Origin: Ustilaginoidea virens
Lineage: Eukaryota > Ascomycota > Sordariomycetes > Hypocreales > Clavicipitaceae
Direction: 5' to 3'
NCBI RefSeq assembly: GCF_000687475.1
Contig: NC_057318.1
Span: 6,262,001 to 6,326,000, forward strand
Length of the DNA stretch: 64,000 nucleotides
Within the stretch, counting starts at the first letter, position 1, and each line of letters begins with the position of its first letter. Both the position numbers and the translations under genes were made by a program. The notes beneath the pieces are model-generated. The model saw only the letters and a program-made list of their open reading frames with translations, did not search any database and was not told where the DNA came from. Positions 23,901-36,600 of this stretch are shown here, one piece after another.

Positions 23901-26042
23901 CATAGAGGGCAAAATACAGGTTTAGAGGGGGTATCTAGTAGAGAACCTGCTATTTTACTGGATGACCTTGAAAGCATGCCGGACCCTACTAACCTTACTA
24001 ATATTACTAATACTAATATTATACCGGATAACCTAGAAAGCATGCCGGACCCTACTAATTTTACTAGTGTTACTAATACTAATGCTACCCCGGATGATAT
24101 TACTAACACTAATGCCACCGTGGATTACCTTCCTAAGTCAGAAGGTACTATAATATAGTCCCCAGCTACTACAAAGGATGACCTTATAGATATCCTTACT
24201 AGCCTTAATCCTACCAATATTGCTGACCCTACTGGCCCTGCTGGCCCTGCTGGCTCTGCTATACCTGCTAGCCCTACTAACCCTACTAGCCCTACCGACT
24301 TACTCCCTAATTATAATTTATATCACCTAATATAGGATTCCTGCTATATAGCTAAGTATAAGCTAGCTAAAAAGGCCCCTGATGGTACGCCTAATAGCTG
24401 GAAGGATATGCTACGAAGTCCTGAAAAAGACCTTAGGATAAAGGCACTATTTAAGGAATTTGAGCAGTTATTGGATACTAAAGTCTTCCAATTTATTTCT
24501 AAGTCTAGCGTTCCTATTGATAGGAAAATTATACGCAATAGGCCTGTTTTTCGGGTTAAAAAGGATGCTAATAATCAGCCTATAAAATATAAGGCTAGAT
24601 TGGTTGTTAAGGGTTTTATGTAAGTCGAAGGAAAGGACTTTTAGTATACCTATGCTTCTACCTCTATCCCACCTACCTGGAGGGTTATACTAGCTTTGGC
24701 TGCTAGTAATAACTGGGAAATAGAGCAGATCGACTTTATAGGCGCCTTCCTAAATAGCGAACTTTCTGAGACTATTTATATGGATATTCCTGACGGATTT
24801 CTTGAATTTATAGAGAGCTTACTACTAACTAATAGCGATAGCAAGCTTTGGTCTGATATTTAACGGCAACGGCTACTAACTTTACTTAAAGAAGCCGGCT
24901 TTAATCCCTCTATTAAGCAAGCTATTTTACTAAAGAAGGCCCTATACGGGCTAAAATAAGCACCCTGCGAATGGCAATACCGGCTAAAAGACCTGATTTC
25001 TAGTGAAGGTTTTTTACCTTTAGCCTCTGATGCTGCCGTCTTTTATAATAAGCAAACCAGCACCTTTATTATTACCTATGTTGACGATTGCCTATTAGTT
25101 GGTCCAAATATAACTTATATTAACCAGCTAAAAAGAAAATTTCATAAGGTCTATGCTATAGAAGACTGCGGTCTGGCTTCCTTCTTCCTAGGCGTATAAA
25201 TTATACGAAATAGGAAAGAAGGTCTATTGTGGCTACACCAAGCCCAATTTATAGCAGAGGTCTTAGCTAAATTCGGCTTATAGGATACTAAACCTTAGCT
25301 TATTCCACTTCAACTAGGGATTCTAAATGAATCTAGTGGAAAAGATCTTAGCCCTATTGATCAGAGCCTTTATCAGAGCCTTACTGGCACTATAATGTGG
25401 CTTATGATGATGATTAGGCCCGACCTAGCATTTCCTATCCAATACCTTTCTCGGTTTATGTCGAAAGCAACTAATGTGCATCTAAATGCTGTAAAAGGCA
25501 GCTTTAGTTACCTTAAAGGCACTGAGAACCTAGCTATTTGCTTTAGTGCTACTAAAAGCAACCAACAGCCTATTATAGCCGCTTATTCTGATAGCGACTT
25601 TGCTGGCTGTAAAGAAACCTCTAAATCTACTGGAGGCTTCCTGACTACTATTAATAGTGGTCCTATTAGCTGGCGTTCTAAGCGAGCCTCTTTAGTAGTG
25701 CTATCTACTTTAGAAGCTGAATCTGATGCATTACTTAAGACTATCCGCGAGGTACAGTGGCTTTCTAACCTTTGTAAGGAGCTAGAAATTGATATTTTAC
25801 GCCCTATACCGCTATACTGCGATAACCAGGGCTCCATTTCGAATTCTAACGACCCTAATCAGCACGCTCGCACTAAGCATACGCTATTAAAATTCCGGTA
25901 TATTAGGGAGCAAGCCCAGCTGGGCTTGGTTAAAATTACCTATTTACCTACTAATAGTATGCCTGCTGACGGTCTTACTAAGCCACTGCCGGGCCCTAAA
26001 TTTACTAGGTTCCGCGAGTTACTAGGCCTTAAGGCCTGCTAA
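20973..26042 (+). pseudogene. CopC C3 gag-pol: one 1690-codon frame broken only by nonsense codons
   Basis: From ATG 20973 to TAA 26040-26042 the frame never shifts; open pieces at 21240, 21531, 23505, 23976, 24408 and 25395 are all in phase. About 20 TAG/TAA codons interrupt it (for example 21420, 21798, 23853, 24156, 24621), mostly at Gln sites such as HE*NGLAKR and LYGLK*AP. Domains in order: gag (1-about 390); protease with LLYDTGSTYY (Asp near residue 427); the pre-integrase motif WHVRLGHIG (about 666); the integrase core with VDRKSRFRW (about 751) and YYDGGNE (about 793); a Pro/Thr-rich linker with repeated ESMPDPTN; RT with the intact active site YVDD (residue 1369); RNase H with YSDSDFAGC and LEAESDAL. 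The last 215 codons (25395-26042) are fully open. The start was chosen as the first in-phase ATG after the leader, MAETGSS. Confidence 0.93.
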
Positions 26043-26156
26043 CTTATACTAACTTACTAAGGTTTTTCCTATGTTTTTCCTTAGCACTTTTACTGCATTT
26101 TCTTTCCCTATCCTTTACACGATTAGCTTGCTACTACAGTAGCTAATCAGAGGGGG
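26043..26156 (+). other. CopC C3 3' end with polypurine tract
   Basis: This short non-coding stretch lies between the stop codon and the 3' LTR. It ends CAGAGGGGGTG; the G-run at 26149-26156 is the polypurine tract that primes plus-strand DNA synthesis. Confidence 0.85.
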
Positions 26157-26923
26157 TGTTAAAATCCTATAGTAGCCTACTAGGCTGCTGGCCTAATGCC
26201 CTACTGGCCTACTGACCTTCTGGCCCTTATACCGCCTCTTAGACTTACGGTAGTCTTACTAACCTTAGGCTTTTGCCTTTTACCTTAAGGATTTTCAGTG
26301 GATTATTACTGTATATCAAGTAAGGTAGGCCTTATTGAAAAGGTGTGGCATTGCTAAATTAGCGTGGTTGCCTACTAGCGTAGTAGCGGCCTACTAGCGT
26401 GGTGTGGCATTGCTAAATTAGCGTGGTGACCTACTAGCGTGGTGGCGGCCTACTAGCGTGGTGGCTAGTCTACTAGCGTAGTGGTTGCCCACTAGCGTGG
26501 TGGTTAGTCACTAGCGTAGTGGTTGGGGTGGCCGGATATAGCGGGGTTTGTCGGATATAGCGGGGTTAGTGACGAGCATTACGGGGAGCTCTCTTACTGG
26601 CTACCCTGGATGCCTGGGCCCACCCCTCCTTCGTGTATATATAGGATAGCTTTCCCCCTTCTTTTTAGATAGTAGAAGGGCAGCACAATCGAACCTGTTA
26701 ATGCACTACATGCCTCTTAACTCCCACCTTCCCTGCGTTATTCTGGTTATCTTATATTTGCCTTGCCTTTACACTTGCCTCGCTTTATAGCACTTGTATA
26801 GTCTTAGGACTTAGTGAAGAATCTAATATTTATACTAAGATTAAGTCACAGGTCGCAGACAGTCTTGTGCCATCTAGCTAGCTAGTAAGGCTTTGCTTTA
26901 TAGTGACCTTTAGAATTGCAATA
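26157..26923 (+). repeat. 3' LTR of CopC C3
   Basis: This 767-bp LTR is nearly identical to 19439-20205, including the tandem block (about 26355-26530) and TATATATAGG near 26636. TATTG (26924-26928) follows, where CopB B1 resumes. Confidence 0.94.
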
Positions 26924-27053
26924 TATTGACTATAATATCGATAAGTATATCGTTTGTAATGCTTATAATAATATTTCGAAAGTCCTTAGTATTAGTTTTA
27001 TTCGAATTATATTATAGGATAGAAGGGCTATTACCTTTATTAATATTCTATAT
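26924..27053 (+). pseudogene. CopB B1 protease piece
   Basis: This matches B2 at about 61706-61853 (NIDEYIV, SKVLSISFI, RRAVTFTNI blocks) and continues in phase at 33666 across the LINE insertion. The last 14 bases, TTAATATTCTATAT, are the left copy of the LINE target duplication. Confidence 0.85.
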
Positions 27054-28700
27054 TATTATTATTAAATTACTCTAGGGGGCTATTCTAAGCTAGAATTGCC
27101 TATCTAGTACTCCGGCAAATAATCCGGAAGGGAAAAACCCGAGGTCTGGGGGGAAAACCCTTCCTGCTGGTATAATTATAACGACTAGGGAGTCGGGCCC
27201 CTAGGGGGGCCGACGGGTTTCCAGCATATAGGGAAGGTGGGTGCGCTATCGCTTAGGATTATACCTAGCGGCAATGCTAGGAAGAGTGCGAGAGCGATCT
27301 AGAGAAAGTAGGTCCAAAAAAAGATAGGTCTAATATCTATAGGGGAGGGGTGGTCCTAGGTTAGTATGCTATAAATTGAAAGTGAAGTAGAGGTTATACG
27401 AGTAGGGCAGTACCGGCTGCGCCGTATACGCGCCGGCTATACGGCATACGTATTGCGCAGGGGTATTAAAGTAAGAGTAAGGGAATTTTCTATTATTGGG
27501 GCTATATCGGCGGCGAATCGGCTGCAGGGGGGGTACTTAGTGGAAGGTAAGCGGTATTAGGTCGGGGGTTAGGGTAAGCTAAATATAAAGAGAGGGCGTA
27601 AGGGCTTTTAATCGGGTAAAGATATAAAGGTATAGGTGCCCCCTGACTTCTTAATCCTTTTTTCTTCCTTTCTATATAGCCATTATTTTTCTATATATAA
27701 TCCCCTTAAGCCCCGTTTTCTAGCGCTATAGGGATAATACTAACCTATACGGTAGGGCGGTAATAATAGTAGTAGCATCAGCATTAGCGATAGCAGTAGT
27801 AATAGCATCAGCAGCAGTAATAGCAGCAGTAGTAATAGCTATAGCAATAGTAATAATAATAATAGTAGTAGTATGCCGAAAAAGTCAGTATCTTTAGATA
27901 AAAGGGTAGGTACTGCCTACTCCTGCCGTACTAGCGTTACTAACCCGTTATTATTAGCCCGGCAAGCTATAAGGCTGGCCTTATAATCCTTACTTAATAC
28001 AAGCTAAAGACCCTAAATATTATTGCTACTCTTAATAAGGTAGGATCCGACTAACCGAACCTTAATCTAATTAGTATTCGAACGATAGTAATATAGTATA
28101 GTACTATATAGGGCCTGGGGCGGCGTATTTTGTATATACTATAGTAGGGAAGACCTACCGACCCTTTAAATAGACTCCTAAGAACCGGGAGTCTATTTAC
28201 GCCCTCTTAAGTGCCTAAGAGGTGCTAGCTACAGGGGGGGAGGTATATATAAGGTGCAGGGATTATATAGGATGGGTGCTAATATAGATAGGTCGATAAC
28301 TATTATACCCTCTAGTTAAGGGCGCGGCAGGCATTAACTACCTACGGTAAAGGGAAGGTAGTAGCGGCGGTAATAGTAGTAGGGGGGAGTATTACTCCTA
28401 GGGTGACCTAAGAGGCATTAGACCTTAAGGAGCATAAGGTGGAAGTATTAGAGGGTATCTAGGCTATATTAGAGCTACTCGTCTCTTAGGGGCAGAAAAG
28501 GGCGGTAGAGGGGGAGGGGGAGAAGGGGGAGAGGGAAAAGGGGCCACTATAAGGGCCAGTAGGGGAGGGGGAGGGGGGGGGGGAGGGGGGCTTTAATATT
28601 AATATTATAGCTTTAAAGTAGCTAAGAATTGATCGCATTTATCCGCCTACTATATCTCCTCTCTTTTGCGTTAGGATATTATTATTAGATATTAGGGGCG
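27054..28700 (-). other. LINE 3' UTR and tail with low-complexity tracts
   Basis: No convincing coding frame was found here on the minus strand. The stretch includes a GGGGGAGGG tract at about 28500-28592 (C-rich on the element strand) and an AGTAGTAAT/AGCAGC repeat at about 27755-27875. The element ends in TAATTTAATAATAATA on its own strand at 27054. The plus strand reads Ser/Asn-rich over the triplet repeat, which I treat as coincidence. Confidence 0.6.
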
Positions 28701-31700
28701 GTATTAGGCGGTTGGGGTCGGCCTAGTGCCTCTATAGGGGCAGGTTGCTAAAGCAATTAAGCGAGTTAGAACTAGTTAAAATAGTTAAGGCTAAAGATTT
28801 AGCATATAAGTCGGCAGGTAAGGCTTAACTTATTAAAGGCAATAGAGATCCTTTAGCGGTCTCGGAAGAGGCTTAGGCCGGTCCCGTATAGCTATTAGCG
28901 CTATTGTCTATATTTTAGGCAAGAGAGGATTAGGTAATAATAGTCTTTAGGGGCTTCCCTATATCGGCAGAGAGGCGAGGGTATAGTAGGGACTTAGTAC
29001 TAATAGAGGAAGGAGTTTAGTCTAATCTTTTCTATATGAAGCTAAGTAAATATAGCCGATTTATATTTAAGGAGGCTATTATAGAGCTAAATTATTATAG
29101 CTATAGATTAGAAGTCTAGGGCCCTCTCTACCGCTATAGGCCTATACTACTGCTATCTCGCTCTTATAGCGGCTTAGTATTTAGACTATTTAGTAAGCCA
29201 CTCTTTTACTAGGCATTCCTTAGCTATTAGCTGCTATAGGTCGAGTTCTAAGAATAAGATATATATTTAGGGTCCTTTATAGTTGCTCTACCGATAGCAT
29301 TAGAGTATCACTACTATTATAGTAGAGGCGCGGTTAATTCGCTTAGCTATCCTGGTTTTTACTATCTTTTCTAAAAATCGTTAGCAGATATAGTTTAGGT
29401 ATAAGTCGATAGGTGGTATAGCTGCCTTAGTCTTGAGGATATCTATTAGTATAGCCTTAAAGGCTTTAGTAATAGTTTAAAAGCAAGATGATTATTCTAT
29501 AGTTAGTAATTTTGCGATACCTTTTGCTACCCTACTAGGGGCGGTAGGGGTATATTAAACTCCCGCGCTAAAAGCAATAGTAGTGCGAATAACCTGCGTA
29601 TAGACTAATTAGGCCTCCCTATATTAATATCCCTATATAAAGGCCGCTATCGCTATAAGGGCGAATCGCTACTGCTTAAGCTTTTTAGCTATTTTTATGC
29701 GGTATTTATACTACTAAAGTTTTCAGTAGATCTTAACCCCTAGAAAATAGGCATACTACTTTGGCTAAATCGTTACGGTCCTAAGTTAGACTGGCGTCTT
29801 ATCTGCCTTATAGGTACGCGTAAAATAGATAAGCTTACTTTTCCCTAGGTTGAAATTAAGCCTAGCTTATTTAGACTATTCTTTATAGATTATTTACGCC
29901 TTTTTAAGTAGGATCTAAGTCTCCCCTATGCTCCTCCTATACGCTATAATATTAGTATTATTTATAAACCCTAAGGTAATAATAGAGGCTATTTCTTTAA
30001 GCCTCTCGTAGAGTGGTATAATATAGACTAAGAAGAGGATAAAGGAGAGGGGGGACCTTTATAAGACCCTAATAGTAATAGGTAGGTTATTAGTTAATTT
30101 GCCCTTAAAGTGAATTCGCGCTATATAAGAGTCGGTAAAGCTATAGACCTATATTATAATCTATAGCGGCAATCCCTTTTCTAAAAGTAGGTAGGTAAGT
30201 TAAATATAGTTCACTATATTAAAGGCTATAGATATATTAAACTAGAGGAGCGAGGCGATCCTACTATAGTACCACACTATGCGAACTATTTTGATAAGAG
30301 TACTAAGGGCTGTATTTATAGAGCAATTGGCTTTATTTCCTATCTAAAGGTCTAGGAGTAAATTACCCTCCTTAAAGGCGGCAGTAAGCCGGTATACTAT
30401 TACGGCTTTTAGGACTTTACCGGTTAAATTAAATAAAGATATTAATCTCTAGCCTTTTACTTTAGAGTATTCCTCTAGTTTCTTTCCTAGCTTTCTTAAT
30501 ACGACTATATAGGCCTCCTAGAACTAGGCCGGGTAGTACCTAATGCGGTAGGACTTATTGAGAAGGTGGGTAAAAGCTATAATTAAAGGGGGGCTGTATG
30601 CCTTAAGGAATCCTATAGATAGCCTATCTAATCTAAGGGCCTTCTAGCTAGCCATATAGTAAAGGGCGGTATAGACCTCTTTATATATAAATCTCTTATA
30701 TAGTGGGAACTTTATATTAGCGAGTTAGGGGAAGGTTAGGTCCGGTATATCCTTAAATATTGCATAGGACTAGGGGAAGAAATATTAAGCGAGGACCTAT
30801 GCTTTTTTGCTATATATAGTTGCTAAAGGGTGGCCGGGGCTAATATATTCGAATAGTAAGATCTCTTTAAACTCAGGGGGGAGGCCACTATATAATCTAG
30901 CCTATCGTTCTAGGGACTAAAGGTCTGTATTCTATACTATAGCTTTCTTTAATGCCTTTCTTTAGGAGTATCGTCGCTCTTCTTATATAACCTAGATTTA
31001 GGTTACTCTTACGTCTTAAGCAGCCCTATAGTTTTTAGGGGTATAGCATACTGCCTACTTCTAGTATGCTTTCTTTACGGCGATAGCGGCTATTTTTATG
31101 CGGTTATTCTACTATAGTTCTATAGTAGGGGCTCTAGGGGTTTTCTTCGGGGCTATAATATCTATAATTTTTTAGAGTTAGCAAGTAAGCTATTCGGTAT
31201 ATATATCTATTTCTTCGGGAGAGCTAAATAGGGCTATAGTAGCGGTAGGTATAAAGCGGTTTTTAGCTTCTATTTAAGCGAGGTATTAATCGAGGGATTT
31301 CTAGCTATTTTTTGGGTAGGCTTTAGTGGCTTATAGGTTGCCAGTATTAATATAGATAAGCTATAGGATATAATCGGACCTCGCGAGGTCTATATTGCTA
31401 AGGTACTTAATAGTGAGGTCTTATATAACCTAGGCATAGTCTATAGTACTATTTCTTTTATTTGGCGCTTACTATATAATTTCGCCGCGGGGGGTCGCTA
31501 GGCCGAGTCTCTACTGCATTATAAGGTTAAAGAGGGTATTAATATTAGGTAAGGTTCTATCTAGGCTATCCTATAAGGGATAATATATATTAAAATCCCT
31601 AATAAATATACTTTAGGGTTAGGGCGGAAGCCTTATAAGGTCTATAAGGGGGGTAGTCTAGTTATATTTATAGCCTGGGGAGTAGATAGAGTAAATATTA

Positions 31701-32000
31701 GTTTTAAAGAGGTAGACCTTATACTAATTAAGTCCTTTCTTAGTGGTTTATATGCCGGGACCGTGCCGCTTATAGATATATATCGCCGCTCGTCTGCTAT
31801 AGGCTGCTAATATATACTTACCGAGGCTTAGGCTTAGCGGGGCGCGGCTAGGCGCGGCGGGTTTTTAGATTGCTATAATATTAGGTTCGCTTCAGTAGTA
31901 AAGCGCTATTTATATAAGGGAGGTTTTCTTCTATATATTCTAGTAGAGGACTAATATTATATAGATAAGTGCATAAGGGTCGGTAGCAGCGGCATATTAG
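28700..32000 (-). pseudogene. LINE ORF2: endonuclease, reverse transcriptase, Cys-rich C-terminus, broken
   Basis: Endonuclease motifs on the minus strand include SEPNIIAIQ-like (of QEPW type), YINKRHGPG, VYLFKTNIYSIYSPG, FIRDFNIYYPL (31568-31606; GDFN-H in the family) and STIDYAQV. RT follows at about 30720-29700 with LLNKSYRIRYYPAQF, RLISLFNLTGKVLKAVI, NISIAFNVVNYIQL and the active site GFINNTNIIAY (about 29937-29972), where the expected FVDD reads INN after two Asp-to-Asn changes. A later block, KIRLNSFLYQYQVP then PSPLCRY (about 29010-29060), matches the C-terminal region of fungal LINE ORF2. An RNase H domain is expected between, but its motifs were not clear to me. Function would be nicking and copying at the target; it is inactive. 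Confidence 0.82.
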
Positions 32001-32199
32001 TAGTTATAGTAGAGGCAGAGGTTAGGGCCGAAGTAAGTGCGGGCTCTAGGGCCGATAGGGTCCCAATCTATCCTAATATTAAGACCGGTTATAAGAATGC
32101 AATAAGGGTATAATTTAGTCTAGCATTAAATATTCCTCTAGAGATAGAGCCCCCTCGGCTAAGGCGGTAGCTATATTTATATAGGGAGGATCCTCTTAA

Positions 32200-33510
32200 G
32201 ATAATACACTCAATTAGTTCCCTTAGGGGTAAGGCGCTAGCTACTCTATATCGGTTCTATTTTACGATAAGAGTGGCATTTGCAGATATTGCAGGAGGCG
32301 CTATAAAGAGCCTAAGTCGGCTAGTATAAGAATTCCTAGCTAACTCCTACTATTCGTTCGAGGTTCTATAGAGGCAGGATTATACCAGGTATAGGCCTTT
32401 ACAGTTAAGGTATAACTCCCTTTATCTATAGGAGACTATTAGGCAGGCCTACTCCCCTTCTAGGTGCCTTTCCGCGCCGCATCGGCCGCACTATAGGGCC
32501 GCTGTATAGTAGGCCGCGATATGTCTAAACTTAAAGCAGTTATAGTACTATTTAAGGTGTAGGGCGTTATTATAAGGTTCAGCTTCGAATATCTCTGCCT
32601 AGTAGATAATACCAGATTTATAAAGCTTATTGGCGAGGTCAATAGAGTTTATGCCTATAATTAGGGGCGTATATATAGTAGTCCTATATAGGCAGTAGGG
32701 GGAGGCTCTAATAAAGCCTTTTTTATTCGCTTTAGTAAGGTTTCGGCAGATTTCTTTAGTTGCGATATTCGCTATATGGCTGGTAGGGAAATTTTTAATA
32801 ATAAGACTAAATAAGTATTAGTTTGGTTCTGCCTTTTGCCTAAAGGCGGGTCGGACCTAAGTCGTATCAGCGATAAGACTTTTTACTGCTTTTTCTATAA
32901 AGGTAACGATAGTATCGCCGCTATATAGCCTGCGTACTGCAACTATAGCGTTCCTAGTAGTAGCTCTATTAACGGCATCTATAATTTCGACTAGTATTTA
33001 GTTGCATAAGACTTTGCTAATACTATTGCCTTTAATTAAAATTTCCCTATAGATATATAGCGGGACTGGAAGGGGAGCGACGGTATATTAGGGTGGTATA
33101 GCAGTAGTGGCGTGTCCTCATACCGCGATATTTGCCTAGGTGGTAGCCGGCGCCTATTTCGGGATATCCTAGAGGGCCGATTTAATAGCTTTTTCGATAG
33201 TCTTTAAAATTATATTAGTAAAAGTGCCGATAGGGTCTAGGGTAGCCTTACTGCGGGCCGTATCGGCTACAGTTTCTATAATTTCTCGCACTTATCCTAG
33301 TATCATTAAGGGGATATAATCCTAGAGCTCTTTTATCGATTCTTTAATTATAATGGCAGTGGGTTGCTTCTGCTTTTAGGTAGGCTTGGTTTCGGTCTGG
33401 TTATACTATATGCTGTTCGCGATTGTAATAGTAGGGTTATGGCGGCTATATGCAATGCCGCCCCTATTCCCTCCGTCGATATCTATTACTTCGTTCGCGC
33501 CCGCCGCGCC
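32200..33510 (-). pseudogene. LINE ORF1: gag-like nucleic-acid-binding protein with zinc knuckles, broken
   Basis: The frame opens near IDIDGGNRGG (about 33480) and shows helical charged segments such as VREIIETVADTARSK (about 33270-33310) and EKAVKSLIADT. It ends in a zinc-knuckle region at about 32450-32550: YNCFKFRHIAAYY followed by LQCGRCGAERHLEGE. The first knuckle has its outer Cys changed to Tyr (TGC to TAC), a RIP-type change; the second keeps CX2C and His. CCHC knuckles at the C-terminus of ORF1 are normal for this LINE group. Exact start and end are not certain because stops interrupt. Confidence 0.8.
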
Positions 33511-33665
33511 TACTCCCTAGACGCGATACGCTATAGGCGAGGGGGGTAAACGGATAAGAGGAAGCGATTAGGATTGTCAGAATTGATTTTAGAGGCGGTT
33601 CCGTACCGCTACCTAGGTGCGGGCGAAATCGCAATTTTTTTAAAACCCCTTTCTTAATAAAACTC

Positions 33666-36600
33666 TTAATATTCTATATAATCTGATAATTATAGCGAAT
33701 CTTCTCGCTTTAAAAAAAATAAGAAATAAAAGATTATTCTAGAATAACGAAATCGATAAGATTTACCTATAGGAGAATAGTTAATAAAAAGTTATCTTTT
33801 AAGTTTCTTAGGTAGATAAGAGGCCCTATATCATCTATTAAAGTAGCAGAAACGATATGCCTATAGATAAATTTATTATAAGGGCTTAAAGTGAAGCCTT
33901 AATTATTAATAAAGCCTATTTAGCTTAAAGAGATAGCTACTAGCCTAAAACTTTGATGAAAATGCCTTATGCTATCTAGCATATGCGTTTTAGGCACTTA
34001 GGTCGGGATTCAATAGATTATATTTTTAAGGATATATTATAAATACCTAAGGAAAAAGAAGCTTTAAATTATAAGGTTTATAGTAGCGTGAAAATCGTAA
34101 AGTAGATATTATAGTTATCTTACAAGCTCTCGATGCCTTAGGAACCCTTTAAAGTGGTTTTTTTCAATCTATTTCTATAAGCTACTACTTTTAATAGTAA
34201 TAAATATATAGCGTTATTCACCTACCGATTCATAGGAATAAAATATATTTTTATAATACCTAAAAAGACTGATTTATCTAGATATTAGCTAATCTTTAAG
34301 AATTGAGTTTTACGCCTATACGATATAGCGATCGCGATAGTCATCTTTAATAACGAAACGGCGCTTTAGACTAATAATAGTTATAAAGAAGCTAAGCGGA
34401 AAGGCATTATAATTCGAAATTTAAGCTTTAGTTACCAATATTAGAATAGTTATACTAAACGTTTTAAGGGGGTATTAAAAATAAAGATAGCCCTTCTTAA
34501 TATATAAGTAGGCTTTCCTAAGGAGTTATAGCCCATTACAGCCGAAGTAGTAGTATATTTGCTAAATTAAAGCCCTAGGAAGTCGGAAAGACCTTACGAT
34601 AATTAGAAGTCATCTCTTTAAATGCTTCAACTTTAGCTCTATAAAAATAAGCCCGCCTAGAAATACCTACTGGTAGATATTCATCTATAAATTTACTACC
34701 TCCGCGCCTATAGATGTAAGGCTTTTGTGATAATTTGCGATAGGATATTGCAAAAAGGTCCGAAGCTTAATTAAAAAGCTTATATTGGGTATTTAATAGG
34801 CTATATCTCGACTACTTAGTACCTAATTTAAGTGCCTTTATTAAAAAGAAGCTACTAGTTTAATTCTAGCTATATTATATTCGATAAGACTATTTTTTAT
34901 TAAGATAAATACTATTTACCGATTTCTAAATAGTAGAAAGAGGCCCTAAATAGCCTTATTAGTAATATTAAAGAAATGCCTATTATTGATGATTTTAAAT
35001 TTATATCATCTAGGAATTCGATTAAAAATATCTTTATTAACGATCCTATTATTAAATAGGTACTAAAGGCATAAAATAAAGCTACTAATGATACCCTTTA
35101 ACTAATAGAAATTAATCTTAAGGTTATAGACTACCCTAAAGAAGCTATCGCTTAAGCGATACTATTATCCCCGCCATTTTCGTCTAAGCCTAATAATAAA
35201 CTTAAACCGACCACTCCTTTCGATAATATATTCTTTATAAAGCTCAAAGGAAAAGCTTATAATATATTTATAGCTTTTATCGTAAAGCCTTTGGCTATAT
35301 ATAATAGAGGCACCATATATTACAAATATACCTAAAGAGCCGGCAATATAAAGGGAGCTCAGAAAGCACCCTAAGCGCGAAAAATTTATTATTACTGCAA
35401 AAAAGGAATATTCAAAGGTTACGAATAGGGAGATTAGGTATATTATTTAATAAAATAATTTATCTATCGACCCTAGGATTAAACTATTAGACCTAAAGTG
35501 GGTGTTTGCCTACAAATAGGACTAAGATAGGTATTTTACCGGTTATAAAGCACGATTATGCATTCATGGTAATTAATAACCCTATAATCTTCGTAATACC
35601 TAAGTAGCGGCATTTACAGTATATATATTTCGGCTTTTTATAGCGTTAATATGCTTCTTTAACCTAGAAACGCACTAATATAACTTTATTACGGCTTTTC
35701 TTAATGCACTATTTGACGAGACTATCTATTGCAAACAACCCGATAGATTCCACAATAGTTTTATATTTATTAAGTTATTGCGTGCCCTATATGGGCTTCA
35801 AAAGTCTCTACTATTATAGTTTAAAGAGTTATTACGATTCCTATTGCAATAAGGCTTCAAATAGGTCTATAAGGACCCCTATATCTTTATTAATAGCTTC
35901 CTTATTATATTCTTCTATATTGATGACCTAATCGTGCTTTATTATAAGTCACGAATAGAGGTATTTAAATCATTTTATACGGCATTAATAGTGGCATTTA
36001 AGATTAAGGATCTTTGCGAGCTATAGTGGTTTTTAGCAATTAAGGTTATTCGCAACCGTACGGCCGGAAAATTATAGCTTATATAGAGGGCTTACTTCGA
36101 TAAGCTAGTAATAAAATATAACCTTACCGTATTTGATGATACTAAGGATCGCCTTCTAGAGCACCCGCTGTATACTATAAGACTTAAGGCATTTAATGGG
36201 ATAGCTAAACCATATAATACAAAGCAATACCAATTGATACTAGGCTTATTAGTATATTTAATTATAATTATAAGGCCTAAACTAGGCTATATTGGATCGC
36301 AGCTATTAAGATTCCTCTAAAATCCGGGTCTAGACTATTTACAAGCCGTAAAGAAGGCACTCGACTATAGCTATACATAGAAGAATACCGCAATAAAGTT
36401 CCGGGCTAATATAGTAGAAATAAAGGTATTTTCTGATGCTTCCTATACCGATGATATTACGATGCAATAAAGCAGTTAGGGCTATATAATTAAGCTCTTT
36501 AGCGGCTTAATTATATATAAATCGGGTCAATAGGATATTATTACGATATTATTAATAAAGGTAGAGCTTCTTGCGATATCTTATACGGCAAAAAAGGTTA

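Larger units (their letters stand above)
19439..26923 (+). mobile_element. CopC copy C3: full-length, youngest-looking Ty1/copia element
   Basis: This 7485-bp element has two 767-bp LTRs differing at about 16 positions by my reading, nearly all transitions. The internal region contains a leader, one long gag-pol frame (20973-26042), and a polypurine tract AGGGGG immediately before the 3' LTR. Flanks are GATTC on the left and TATTG on the right, which do not match each other. This is explained by an inversion with CopC C1. Gag, protease, integrase, RT and RNase H all align to typical copia domains. The element is RIP-hit but lightly compared with its neighbours. Confidence 0.95.
27054..33665 (-). 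mobile_element. Lin: LINE (non-LTR retrotransposon), Tad1-like layout
   Basis: This 6612-bp insertion in the B1 protease is flanked by the 14-bp duplication TTAATATTCTATAT (27040-27053 and 33666-33679). The long duplication fits target-primed reverse transcription. On the minus strand there is an ORF1 with zinc knuckles, then an ORF2 with an APE-type endonuclease, RT and a Cys/His C-terminal region. The 3' end, at the left, finishes in a short TAA repeat instead of a clean poly(A). Absence of LTRs or terminal inverted repeats, and the protein order, support a LINE. All frames are broken by RIP-type changes. Confidence 0.9.

Noticed and set aside
20973..26042. Reassignment of TAG/TAA to glutamine
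   Set aside because: Normal CAG and CAA codons are still present in the same frame, stops occur equally in all repeat families, and CpA-to-TpA mutation explains them.
28620..33600. Long plus-strand readings looking like a novel multi-gene insert
   Set aside because: The minus strand shows ordered LINE motifs (zinc knuckles, DFN endonuclease motif, RT blocks). The plus-strand readings are mirror frames made readable by biased composition.
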